Of a stretch of DNA of 8,643 bases, positions 1 through 7,600 are shown in pieces. The notes below the pieces were generated by a model. It searched no databases. It had not been told where the DNA came from and was given only the letters and a program-made list of their open reading frames with translations. The DNA comes from Planctomycetaceae bacterium (GTDB lineage Bacteria > Planctomycetota > Planctomycetia > Pirellulales > UBA1268). Made by a program: the position numbers and the translations under genes. The stretch covers positions 1 through 8,643 of the forward strand of contig PKCL01000253.1 of NCBI GenBank assembly GCA_002862165.1, written 5' to 3'. How positions within the stretch are numbered: position 1 is the first letter of the stretch; the number at the start of each line of letters is the position of its first letter.

Positions 1-559
1 GAGACGAATTCACGTTTGTTGAAAGCGTAGGATAACTTGTCCAGCCACTTGAAGCCGCCCCGCCTTCAACAAAGAAACTGGCTCCGAACGCAATAAACGC
101 TGGCCACATGAACCAATAGCTCAGCATGTTAAGCGTAGGAAATGCCATATCATCCGCGCCAATCATGAGCGGGATAAGAAAATTCCCAAATGCACCGGCG
201 AGTATTGGAATGATCACGAGGAAGATCATGACCGTCGCATGCATAGTGAACAGCATGGTATAAAACTCTGGCGCCATCTGGCCTCCTTGTTGAGCAAAAA
301 GTTTGCCAACAACAGGAACATCAGACCATGGCCAAGCAACTTGCCAACGAACAGCAAGCGCGAGCAATCCGCCAATAAGAAACCACAGGAGCGTTGAAAA
401 AAGAAACTGCAGGCCGATCACTTTGTGATCTTTCGAAAAAACATAGGTCGAAAGAAAAGTTGACACCTTGCTGGCCGTAGACGGCTGGGCATGAACTATT
501 GCTTCATGCTTCTGTGGCGAATCTTGGACGCTTGTTGGTTTCGTATCTGCGGTACTCAC
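1..559 (-). CDS. ctaD: Cytochrome c oxidase subunit I, N-terminal part (3' end beyond window)
   Basis: Catalytic subunit of an aa3-type heme-copper oxidase in the inner membrane; it reduces O2 to water and pumps protons. My translation of the 186 visible codons contains the subunit I core 'TMHATVMIFLVIIPILAGAF' (residues 105-124) and then 'GADDMAFPTLNMLSYW'. His107 matches the low-spin heme a ligand. Asn126, Asp137 and Asn144 sit at the spacing of the D-channel entrance residues (Asn121, Asp132, Asn139 in Rhodobacter numbering), pointing to an A-type oxidase. Hydrophobic segments lie at about 47-70, 102-132 and 145-164. The GTG start is chosen because GAGG lies 6 nt upstream and an in-frame TAG lies a little further up. 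About 35 polar Ser/Thr/Pro/Ala-rich residues precede the conserved start of the fold. The gene follows subunit II by 72 bp. The remaining helices, CuB ligands and K-channel are outside the window. Confidence 0.95.
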   Translation of the reverse strand, partial: MSTADTKPTSVQDSPQKHEAIVHAQPSTASKVSTFLSTYVFSKDHKVIGLQFLFSTLLWFLIGGLLALAVRWQVAWPWSDVPVVGKLFAQQGGQMAPEFYTMLFTMHATVMIFLVIIPILAGAFGNFLIPLMIGADDMAFPTLNMLSYWFMWPAFIAFGASFFVEGGAASSGWTSYPTLSTNVNSS

Positions 560-565
560 GGCTAA

Positions 566-569
566 CCTC
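566..569 (-). promoter_or_regulatory. Ribosome binding site of the subunit I gene (GAGG)
   Basis: GAGG on the minus strand, 6 nt before the GTG at 557-559. It decides the start, because no ATG is available between this site and the upstream in-frame stop. Confidence 0.6.
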
Positions 570-631
570 GTTTGTGAAGCGATTTTCTACGTATGTCTGT
601 TTCAGTGTGTAATTCTTAACTCATGCAAGAA

Positions 632-1411
632 CTAGGTTTTGGTGCCACTCTCCTGAGTAGCCTCTTGCTCCTGATATTTAATTTCAAGCCATTCTTCAAA
701 ACGTTCTCGTGACTCAAACGTCACCCTACCCTTCATTTTGTAGTGCCCCCAGCCGCAGAGTTCTGCACAAACGATGTCAAACACGCCTTCTTCACGCGCC
801 TTGAACCACACTGGGATTTTCATGCCGGGGACTGCATCCTGCTTAATACGCACATTTGGCAGAAAAAAACTATGAAGTACATCCATGCTTTTCAATTGGA
901 TCAGAATGTCCTCATCAATAGGTAAATGCAGATCATTTACAAGATGAAGATCATCCGGAGTCCCAAGAACTCCATCTCGGCCAGGATATCGAAGTCTCCA
1001 CTCAAATTGCCGGCCAATAACTTCAACTGTGGGAGCCATGTTGGGCCTGCGCATTTTCACATCCGCCCAAGTATTCATCTGATAGATAGCAAGAAACAAC
1101 AAAACTGCAGCAGGAATAATTGTCCACACCACTTCGAGTGCATGATTTCCATGACGATATTGAACTTCTGCCTTTGTGTTATTCGCATCATACTTCCAGA
1201 TAAACCAAAACAAGGCGACCTCAGTCACTATGAACACAGCGCCAGTAAGCCAAAGAATGAAGTAAAACAAACCATCTACAGCAGCACCATGCTCTGAAAC
1301 ATCTTTGGGAAGCCAGATGTCGTAAGCAGGCGCAACAGCAAAAGTAATGACTCCCAAAATAGGGACAGCCAGAAAAAGCAGACTCCAAAAAAGACCTGCG
1401 AAACGCTTCAT
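632..1411 (-). CDS. ctaC: Cytochrome c oxidase subunit II (CuA)
   Basis: Receives electrons from a soluble or anchored cytochrome c (or copper protein) at its binuclear CuA centre on the periplasmic side and passes them to heme a of subunit I. The full 259 residues are present. Hydrophobic segments are at about 7-29 (signal peptide or first helix), 47-72 and 93-112. Glu93 in 'EVVWTIIP' matches the Glu near the K-channel entrance. 'GRQFEWRLRYPG' (133-144) is the aromatic QFxW strand. The CuA ligand set is complete: His180 in 'VLHSFFLP', then Cys215, Glu217, Cys219, His223 and Met226 in 'CAELCGWGHYKM'. No CXXCH is present, so this is not a caa3-type fusion and a separate donor is needed; the diheme cytochrome encoded 51 bp upstream is the obvious candidate. 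An acidic Gly/Asp loop, 'RDGVLGTPDD' (145-154), follows the aromatic strand. The ATG has GGAG 8 nt upstream. Also named coxB. Confidence 0.97.
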   Translation of the reverse strand: MKRFAGLFWSLLFLAVPILGVITFAVAPAYDIWLPKDVSEHGAAVDGLFYFILWLTGAVFIVTEVALFWFIWKYDANNTKAEVQYRHGNHALEVVWTIIPAAVLLFLAIYQMNTWADVKMRRPNMAPTVEVIGRQFEWRLRYPGRDGVLGTPDDLHLVNDLHLPIDEDILIQLKSMDVLHSFFLPNVRIKQDAVPGMKIPVWFKAREEGVFDIVCAELCGWGHYKMKGRVTFESRERFEEWLEIKYQEQEATQESGTKT

Positions 1412-1419
1412 TCCATAGT

Positions 1420-1423
1420 CTCC
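1420..1423 (-). promoter_or_regulatory. Ribosome binding site of the subunit II gene (GGAG)
   Basis: GGAG on the minus strand, 8 nt before the ATG at 1409-1411. It lies in the 51-bp gap after the diheme cytochrome gene. I see no clear hairpin or promoter in that gap, which suggests cotranscription. Confidence 0.6.
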
Positions 1424-1462
1424 ATCATTACGAACATCACTTGTCTTGAGGGTTTCTCCAAC

Positions 1463-2752
1463 TCACATGCGGTCCCGAGCCGCCATCGGACGGTCTGCTC
1501 CAAGCGTTCCGTTAAAGTCATACGGGAGCGACCGAATATAATTTACAATGTCCCAGATTTCTTCGGGTGGAACTGTGCCTTTGGCTGCCGGCATTGGGGC
1601 ACCATTTATTCCTGCGTGAATTCTGTAATACAAATCAAGCGGACGCATTCCCCCACGATAAACACCTTGCCGTAGATTTCTTGGCCGTATTGTGCGGGGA
1701 CGCAAGGCATTTCCATCGAGCACTGTCTCAAAGCGATCAAGCCATGCAAGTTCTCCCCGGTACTCATCTCGCTCTTCAGCAGACATCTCCCATGTCGATG
1801 CTTTTCCTGCTTGCTCAGCAGCACCTTCCACAGTCTTGTGAGCCTGGAAAACTACTTTGTTCCAATCGTCATAATCATTTGCCTGACCATCTCCGAGACC
1901 ACTAACACCATGACATTTCACGCAATTCGCTTTATTGCCATAGAACAGTTCTTTGCCTTTCGCAATTGACGCGACCATATCAAGACCGGATGGCATATCA
2001 GGCACATCGATGATCGCATCATCAGCTACCGCCCACATCTCTGAAACCGGATCAATGATTTCTTCAAACAGAAACTCCCGAGACTGTGGCAGAACGCCTT
2101 GATCCTCATCATCAAGTTCGAAATAGGCTCGCATTAGCGACAACTCAACCTCACCTCGAATGCTCAAATATTTCACATACTCGGCAAGTGCTTCAATCTT
2201 GGCATCACTCAATAATGCGAAAGATGGCATGGAACTACCTGCCAGCCCGTTTCGCAACACCATGACAAGATCATCGTGAGTAGGCTTATCCGCACGCTCT
2301 GTGCTTTTAAATTTAAAAACTCCCGGACGATAATCTCGCGGGTACGGATTGAGGAATGCCGCAGTTGGCCCCATGCCATCACCAGTGACACCGTGGCAAT
2401 GAGCACAATGCTCTCTGTACAAGCCATTTTTTCGACCAACAATATCACTGCGAACCGGGCCCGCAGCAAGTTTAAGCTTCGCACCATCAAGGCCAATTTC
2501 CGGTGGAGCGAGTGGCTCATCCGGAGTTCCAAAAAGTGCGGTAAGAATCGTAGCGACTTGTTGCTCTTGGGAGGAAGTGAGTCGCTGCTTGGAGGATTCA
2601 ACAAGGTTGAGACGAAACGAAGCTGCTGGCGTTTGACCGCAGCCTGCAGCCACAAACGGAATACAAATACCGCATAGGACAACCAATACGTTGCTCGTTT
2701 TTGTCCTCACTAATGTGGATGTCACACTACGATATGCGATCACGTTGTTCAC
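1463..2752 (-). CDS. Diheme c-type cytochrome, predicted lipoprotein, likely electron donor to CuA
   Basis: A 429-residue secreted protein with two c-type heme sites. After a charged N-region, a hydrophobic stretch (about 21-37) ends in the lipobox 'AAGC', with Cys38 as the predicted lipidated residue, so the protein should be membrane-anchored and face the periplasm. Domain 1 binds heme at Cys116/Cys119/His120 ('CAHCHGVTGDGMGP'), with Met175 in 'SSMPSF' as likely axial ligand. Domain 2 binds heme at Cys277/Cys280/His281 ('CVKCHGVSGLGDG'), with Met387 in 'GAPMPA' as likely ligand. An acidic linker (about 205-255) separates them. Domain 2 has about 106 residues between its heme motif and the Met, longer than a minimal class I cytochrome, with a charged helical insert at about 295-350. 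The start is GTG, with GGAG 9 nt upstream; other in-frame GTG codons at 4, 10 and 15 are less well placed. Position directly before the subunit II gene suggests it delivers electrons to CuA (inference). The exact family was not resolved. Confidence 0.9.
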   Translation of the reverse strand: MNNVIAYRSVTSTLVRTKTSNVLVVLCGICIPFVAAGCGQTPAASFRLNLVESSKQRLTSSQEQQVATILTALFGTPDEPLAPPEIGLDGAKLKLAAGPVRSDIVGRKNGLYREHCAHCHGVTGDGMGPTAAFLNPYPRDYRPGVFKFKSTERADKPTHDDLVMVLRNGLAGSSMPSFALLSDAKIEALAEYVKYLSIRGEVELSLMRAYFELDDEDQGVLPQSREFLFEEIIDPVSEMWAVADDAIIDVPDMPSGLDMVASIAKGKELFYGNKANCVKCHGVSGLGDGQANDYDDWNKVVFQAHKTVEGAAEQAGKASTWEMSAEERDEYRGELAWLDRFETVLDGNALRPRTIRPRNLRQGVYRGGMRPLDLYYRIHAGINGAPMPAAKGTVPPEEIWDIVNYIRSLPYDFNGTLGADRPMAARDRM

Positions 2753-2761
2753 AACGATTCA

Positions 2762-2765
2762 CTCC
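2762..2765 (-). promoter_or_regulatory. Ribosome binding site of the diheme cytochrome gene (GGAG)
   Basis: GGAG on the minus strand, 9 nt before the GTG at 2750-2752. It supports that GTG over the later in-frame GTG codons. A perfect 10-bp palindrome, GAATTAATTC (2772-2781), lies just upstream; its role is unknown. Confidence 0.5.
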
Positions 2766-2792
2766 ATTTTTGAATTAATTCTGTGTCTTTAC

Positions 2793-2809
2793 TCTATTAA
2801 AAGAATAGA
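2793..2809 (-). other. Small AT-rich hairpin in the 121-bp gap before the diheme cytochrome gene
   Basis: Arms TCTATT (2793-2798) and AATAGA (2804-2809) are perfect complements around a 5-nt loop. In the minus-strand transcript it lies about 40 nt before the GTG start. No U-run follows, so it does not look like a terminator. With only A-T pairs apart from one G-C it may be weak or chance. Confidence 0.3.
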
Positions 2810-2823
2810 CCTGCACCAGACTC

Positions 2824-2858
2824 CTGGAACCCGACATCCTTCTATAGAGGGGGTCCAG
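2824..2858 (-). other. Imperfect GC-containing hairpin just after the lipoprotein cupredoxin gene
   Basis: CTGGA (2824-2828) pairs with TCCAG (2854-2858), and CCC (2830-2832) pairs with GGG (2851-2853), giving 8 bp with one bulged base (2829). An 18-nt apical region can form a further short CCT/AGG stem (2838-2840 with 2848-2850). It starts 15 nt past the TAA at 2874-2876. No U-run follows on the minus strand, so it is not a standard intrinsic terminator. A 3'-end stabiliser, processing site or Rho-linked pause is possible (inference). Confidence 0.4.
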
Positions 2859-2873
2859 CCGCCAGCTATCGAC

Positions 2874-3755
2874 TTACCCACTAATTGCATCTGCCGGTAT
2901 TTCTAGCGTTCCAAGATCTCGCTCTTCATTTTCTTTGAGCGTAATCTTAAACCGCCCCTTCGAATTCCATTGTAACTTTGGCTGATCAAGATTTAACGCA
3001 CCACTTCGCCCAGTAGCACGTTCATGCCACACTTGAAACTCAAGCGGCTCTCCGGCAGGAAGATCGGGGATTTCAAATGTTCCAGTGTCAGATGAAACAG
3101 CCACATAGCCATCCTCACGAAAAACCGCATATGCCTTCATCCACGGATGAATATTACAGGTCACTGAAACAGGCAGACCCGTTTCCCGACCGGGTGTAAA
3201 AACGGTCGAATCACCAGCAGGAATAAGTTGGTTAAAACTGCTTCCTGAGATATTCGTATTGTGGCCAATTGGATCGCTGTTTTTCACATCGATATCCTGA
3301 CCAACTCGGGCCGCAAAAACAGGCGTCATAAATTCGCAATTCTTCTGATCAAAGACCGGCTTTTCAGCTGACTTTTCATTTTTCACACGGCTCGACTTTC
3401 TCAGAAAAATGACGACATTTGCCAGCCCGTTGCTCGAATCATCAACGACGAGGCTTTGCTCGAAAAGTTGCATACCATCTTTCGAACACACTGCCATATC
3501 TTTATCGACAACAAGTGCCTTCGGAGCTCCAACAGTTCCGGTGAATACAAACTGCCCCTTCAGAGATGCCCAGCCAGTTCCAACTGCTTTTTCCTCAACC
3601 TTCTCATCCGAACTCGACTCTTTACCAAGAGCTTCACGTAGCTCGCGGACAGCCGCCATGTCCGGCCCAGGACTTGCAACTCGTTCCTTACCACAGCCAA
3701 GGCACAATGTTACTAAACCCAGCAGGAAAAACATTTCAAAACAGCGTTTCAGCAT
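2874..3755 (-). CDS. Predicted lipoprotein, cupredoxin-like with C-terminal regulatory-type beta domain
   Basis: A 293-residue exported protein and paralog of the product of the gene at 3814-4629. The N-terminus has a hydrophobic stretch (8-20) ending 'LCLGC', so Cys21 is a plausible lipidation site, although Cys at the -3 position is not the usual lipobox residue. A charged, Ser/Glu-rich linker (about 22-60) follows, then 'WASLKGQFVFTG' (62-73), shared with the paralog. The cupredoxin-like part has a type-1 copper ligand set: His165 in 'DPIGHNTNI', then Cys200, His203 and Met206 in 'CNIHPWMKAY'. A second Cys pair (Cys90, Cys140) is also present in the paralog and may form a disulfide. The C-terminal part (about 208-288), with 'TGTFEIPDLPAGEPLEF' and 'WHER', resembles carboxypeptidase-regulatory-like beta domains. 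The likely role is a membrane-tethered periplasmic electron carrier between the giant cytochrome and the oxidase (inference). The ATG has only weak upstream pairing; the nearest GAGG is 16 nt away. Confidence 0.85.
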   Translation of the reverse strand: MLKRCFEMFFLLGLVTLCLGCGKERVASPGPDMAAVRELREALGKESSSDEKVEEKAVGTGWASLKGQFVFTGTVGAPKALVVDKDMAVCSKDGMQLFEQSLVVDDSSNGLANVVIFLRKSSRVKNEKSAEKPVFDQKNCEFMTPVFAARVGQDIDVKNSDPIGHNTNISGSSFNQLIPAGDSTVFTPGRETGLPVSVTCNIHPWMKAYAVFREDGYVAVSSDTGTFEIPDLPAGEPLEFQVWHERATGRSGALNLDQPKLQWNSKGRFKITLKENEERDLGTLEIPADAISG

Positions 3756-3778
3756 CTCAGTCGATTCTCATCCTCTTC

Positions 3779-3804
3779 AAAAACAGCCCGATCAATCAGG
3801 GCTG
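3779..3804 (-). terminator. Intrinsic-terminator-like hairpin between the two cupredoxin genes
   Basis: On the minus strand CAGCCC (3799-3804) and GGGCTG (3784-3789) form a perfect 6-bp GC-rich stem around a 9-nt loop, followed at once by five T (3779-3783). It begins 9 nt after the TAA at 3814-3816 and ends about 23 nt before the next ATG. The short stem and T5 tract suggest a partial terminator or attenuator, because the downstream cytochrome and oxidase genes appear to need read-through. An alternative role is 3'-end stabilisation after RNA processing. Confidence 0.5.
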
Positions 3805-3813
3805 ATTATTAAA

Positions 3814-4629
3814 TTAGTTAAATACTTTGCCATCTACCACAATATCACCAAGGTCAGTCCCACCTTCTTCAACGGTGAAATCTATTCGGCCTCTTTTTGC
3901 AGAAGTCTTTTTACCGCCAAGAGTAAACTCATCGAGGTAGCCACCCTTTTCATGCCACAGTTGGAACTCAAGTTCCTCTCCAACGGGCAGGTTTTTGATT
4001 TCAAAACTTCCGTCGGCAGCAGTAACCACGCCATAGGGATTCGGGCGAATCACGAGGTACGCTTTCATCCAAGGATGAATGTTGCATGTTACTGAGGCCG
4101 GGATCGCTTCATCACGACTGAATGTGACATCTGATGAGCCATTACTGGGAACAAGACTATTGCTCGGCGAATTCTTCATTGTCCCAATATTGCTGTTATG
4201 ACCAACTGGGTCCGAATTTTTAATCGTCAGCGTCTGTCCGGTTTGAACAAAACCTACATGAGGCTGAAAACGACAGTCTTTATTATCAAGAACAAGCGGA
4301 TCTGACTTCGAGCCATCCTCAAGGTCAGGATGAACAGTCACTCCCTTTGAGCGGACAAATAACACTACGTTAGCTATCCCCTTGTCGTCGGAAACAACAA
4401 GTTCTTCATTTACGAGTTTATGCTTCCCGCACACCTCAACATCCTTGTCTGCGGTGATTTCAGTCGGAGCAGGTGGCTCGCCATCGAATACAAACCTGCC
4501 TTTCAAACTCGCCCACTCAGCCGCCTGAGACTGTCCCGTAACCGCAATAAGAAGCAGGCCAAGAAAAACAATATTAACGACTAGAACCAAACTTCGATTG
4601 ATGACTGTGGACATGTTACTACGAACCAT
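3814..4629 (-). CDS. Secreted cupredoxin-like protein with C-terminal regulatory-type beta domain
   Basis: 271 residues. A type I signal peptide is clear: Arg-containing N-region, hydrophobic core about 14-30, and likely cleavage near 'GQSQA/AEW' (around residue 36). The mature protein opens with 'EWASLKGRFVFDG', shared with the paralog. Likely type-1 copper ligands are His144 in 'DPVGHNSNI', then Cys182, His185 and Met188 in 'CNIHPWMKAY'. Cys67 and Cys119 are a conserved extra pair. His124 in 'CRFQPHV' is absent from the paralog, which has Thr-Pro there. The C-terminal domain (about 196-266) contains 'DGSFEIKNLPVGEELEF' and 'WHEK', typical of carboxypeptidase-regulatory-like beta sandwiches. 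The protein is probably a soluble periplasmic blue-copper-type electron carrier; no redox partner is proven. It starts 12 bp after the giant cytochrome gene. A Shine-Dalgarno-like AAGGG (4637-4641) sits against that gene's stop, 7 nt before the ATG, suggesting translational coupling. An annotation as 'methylamine utilization protein' would be a domain-level name only. Confidence 0.87.
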   Translation of the reverse strand: MVRSNMSTVINRSLVLVVNIVFLGLLLIAVTGQSQAAEWASLKGRFVFDGEPPAPTEITADKDVEVCGKHKLVNEELVVSDDKGIANVVLFVRSKGVTVHPDLEDGSKSDPLVLDNKDCRFQPHVGFVQTGQTLTIKNSDPVGHNSNIGTMKNSPSNSLVPSNGSSDVTFSRDEAIPASVTCNIHPWMKAYLVIRPNPYGVVTAADGSFEIKNLPVGEELEFQLWHEKGGYLDEFTLGGKKTSAKRGRIDFTVEEGGTDLGDIVVDGKVFN

Positions 4630-4636
4630 ACCGAAA

Positions 4637-4641
4637 CCCTT
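4637..4641 (-). promoter_or_regulatory. Ribosome binding site of the secreted cupredoxin gene (AAGGG)
   Basis: AAGGG on the minus strand, 7 nt before the ATG at 4627-4629 and immediately after the TGA (4642-4644) of the giant cytochrome. A ribosome finishing the upstream gene would stop on top of this site. It favours this ATG over the in-frame ATG five codons later. Confidence 0.5.
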
Positions 4642-7600
4642 TCAGAGAGGAGATTGTACCTGAGGAACGCTACCGTTAGCCCTTGAGCCCCGAGGTGGCT
4701 CTAGCATAACATTCGCTTGTTTTACATACACTGCACCTGTGCGGACCGGCCTGTCACGACCAACTTTGGTAACGTCGTTTGACGCCGGACCGTCTATTTT
4801 CACTTGCTCACCAGAGGCCTCCGAGCCATCTGCTTTTTGAGGTACTGTCTCTTCAACCGCTTGGCCATCAGCTGGCTTGGACGCCGCCTGAGGAAGATAT
4901 GGCTCAAGTGAAAATTGACGTTTCGTGAATTCATCGTAGTGCATTAGCAGATCTGTGAGAGCACCAACCTGTTGCTCGCTATCACCGACATAAAGATCTT
5001 GGCTTACTGGTTTGTCATGGGGGATATTTACAGGCATGCCCGTGTACGGAAGGAGCCTTTTGGGATTAGCTATCCAGTCATGCACATAATCCGGACGAAG
5101 CCGCTCGTGAACACGCTCAAGTTGAGGAGCAAGAGCTTTGAGACTGCCTGGCGGCGAGTAGTCACCAACCAGGTGGCATTTCACGCAGTAATTATTATTA
5201 GTTACTATTTTCATTGCTCCATCAAGATGGCCTGGATGCCGCTGCTCAGCAATATCAACCGACGATTCATCAAGGCGAGAGTCGTAGACATACGGATACT
5301 CAGCTCCATCTACCGCAGAGAAATAATCAACGAGCGCTGCTGCCTGACTCGATTGAAGGTTAAATTTCGGCATTCTCAATACGGCAGAAGGTCGAATCGG
5401 ATGAGGATTCAGGAAGAACTTATGGAGCCATGGAGACTGCACCTTCCTGCCTTCACCAACAAGTGGTGGTGGAAGCCACCCCCACGCATCACTCGGCTTC
5501 ACATTCGGATTAATTTCTTTTTCATCTTCAATAACAATTGGAAAAAGAAGCCTCGCGAGATCCCCACCCTTTGCTGGATAGTGTTTCCCTGCCTGGATCG
5601 CATCTTCGGGAACAAAGACATTCGGCCCACCTACAAGCCTCGCTTCGCCGTCAATGAGGGCATCTTTCCAAAGCATTACAGGACGATGGAAAATAACGTC
5701 TTCTTCATCTGGCTCAACCGGTATTCCATCTTCGTCAACAAGTTGTGGATTGCCTGTTTCAGGATCAAGAATAGGCATCCCAACCAGCGACGTGTGCCTC
5801 CTGCCAACGGTGTCGATGTCGAGAGAATCCTGCACTTGATCCGGTGTAAAATGACCCTTAAAGAATGGGTAATCACGAAAAACGGGTGGTTCGCCCATTG
5901 TCTCGGGCTCATATGCAAGATCCCAACGATCCATTTGCAAAGCATGGCAGCCAGAGCAGTTAAATCGCTCGGCAACAACGAGACCATCAAGCCGTGCCTT
6001 TTCACGGGGCGTTGCATGGTACACAAATTCTGTTGCCGGCGGTTCAGCAACAAGCCCAAGAACAAACGTCATCACCTCTTCCCGCTCTTTCGAACCAAAC
6101 GGGAATTGCGGCATTCGATAACGTTCATTGTAAGATTTATTTTCAACTTTTTTGTAATCGTAACTTCGTGGACGCCGTAACTTCTGCCAAAGAAATCCTT
6201 CTCGCTCGTGCGCGAGCAGTTTTTCAAGGAAGTACCCAGTATCAGAATCAATACTTTCCGGCGAAACATGATCGTGTTCATCATTCACGCCATAGGCAAG
6301 GTCAGTCGCAAATGTATCGTCATCTTCAAAGACAACATCGTTGCTCACGTGCTCTTCTGGACCATGATCGGCGTCGGCGTGATCGGCGTCGGTATGATCG
6401 GCGTCGGCATGATCGGCGACAGATGCAACAGAACTGCCATGCGAAGACATCATTCCCTTGTGCGGATCGTCGTGATGACCGCCATGCGAAATATCATTCA
6501 TGACAAACTGAACAACCTGCTCGAAAGCAATCCGCGACGGGTCTTTCCTGCCCCAATCCGCAAGTGCTGCACCAGCAGGCTTCGCATCTTCAAAACCCGG
6601 AATATCGTGACACGAGTAGCAAGCGAGTTTTCCTATGGTTTTTTTGCCAACGTAATTTAGAAGCACTTCATCCCGCTCGGCAGCTGCCAACCCGACAAAT
6701 ACATTCTCATCGCCGCGAATAATCGTGCCTTCAGGAAGTCCACTACGGAGAACCTTCCCTGCTTTTTGTGATGGAAAACGACTTTCTAAGTACAGAATCG
6801 CAAGTTCCTCAAGTGCCGTCCGCTCGTCCCCGGACATTGACGCAGAAGGGATATCTTGTGGACTCCAGCCCTCTGTCGACTGCAGTAGATAAGCGACCGC
6901 ATCGGCTGCCGGATCACTTACCGACCCATCATCATGAGTGACAGGCTCGAGCAACACGTTTGGCATAATGGTCCGAGGATGGTAGGCAGCTGGATTGCGA
7001 AGCCAACTATAAAGCCAACGAACACCATTCGGCTGACTCGCCACCTTGGCCCCAATTCGAGATAGATCTGGGCCGTGATTGCTTTTTGCCGCTGGGAAAT
7101 CTTCATGCTGATGGCATGCAAGGCATCCTCGCACCTCAACTACTTTTTTTCCACGAATAGCATCAGCGGATGCTGTAATCCCATCATATGGAGCTACGTA
7201 CGTAAACGGCTGGCTACTTGAAGTCAGGTAGGCGATCATCGAGCGTATCTCTAAAGGCTCGTAGCGTTCTGATTCCTCAAGCCCTGCTCCCTCAAGGTGC
7301 TCCCAGAGCCCGAAGAACCGCGGCATCTTGGTTGACGGACGAAAGTCTTGGGGATTACGAAGCCAAGCATATAACCAATCAAAACCAACTTTCGATGCTA
7401 CGTGCCGAAGACTTGGCCCCACCTTTGGAAACATACCTGGAGTCTCAGGCGTTTTAAGGAGAGCTGAAAGAACATGCGTTCGATCAGATAGCTTCGCATC
7501 ATCACCGAGTGACGCATCAGCATCTATCGCTTCACGAAGTCGCTGCCTCGCATTATTACCATCTGGGCTAAAGACAACGTCTTCAACCCATCCGTTAAAG

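Noticed and set aside
926..1297. A plus-strand open frame of 123 codons
   Set aside because: It is antisense to subunit II, which has all CuA ligands; there is no recognisable product.
2772..2820. A sigma-70-type promoter before the diheme cytochrome gene
   Set aside because: Several AT-rich hexamers occur, but no -35/-10 pair with good match and spacing is evident, so no promoter is listed.
3409..4095. A 228-codon plus-strand open frame spanning both cupredoxin genes
   Set aside because: It crosses two genes and the terminator-like hairpin in antisense. The translation has no family features, while the minus-strand frames carry clear copper-ligand motifs.
3814..4629. Calling this a methylamine utilization enzyme
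   Set aside because: No methylamine dehydrogenase genes are nearby. The resemblance is to the cupredoxin-like domain only, and the context is respiratory.
4972..6180. A 402-codon plus-strand open frame
   Set aside because: It lies fully antisense to the giant cytochrome, whose heme motifs prove that strand. The translation is rich in Arg/Ile/Asn without any recognisable domain, so it is a shadow.
6366..6420. Possible CRISPR-like or iteron array
   Set aside because: Units are contiguous 15-mers without spacers and lie in frame inside a coding region. This is a coding tandem repeat.
5994..6660. Plus-strand frames with Arg-rich or Gly/Val/Ile-rich repeats over the 15-bp array
   Set aside because: The repetitive peptides are simply other readings of the [A/T]DADH array in the cytochrome.
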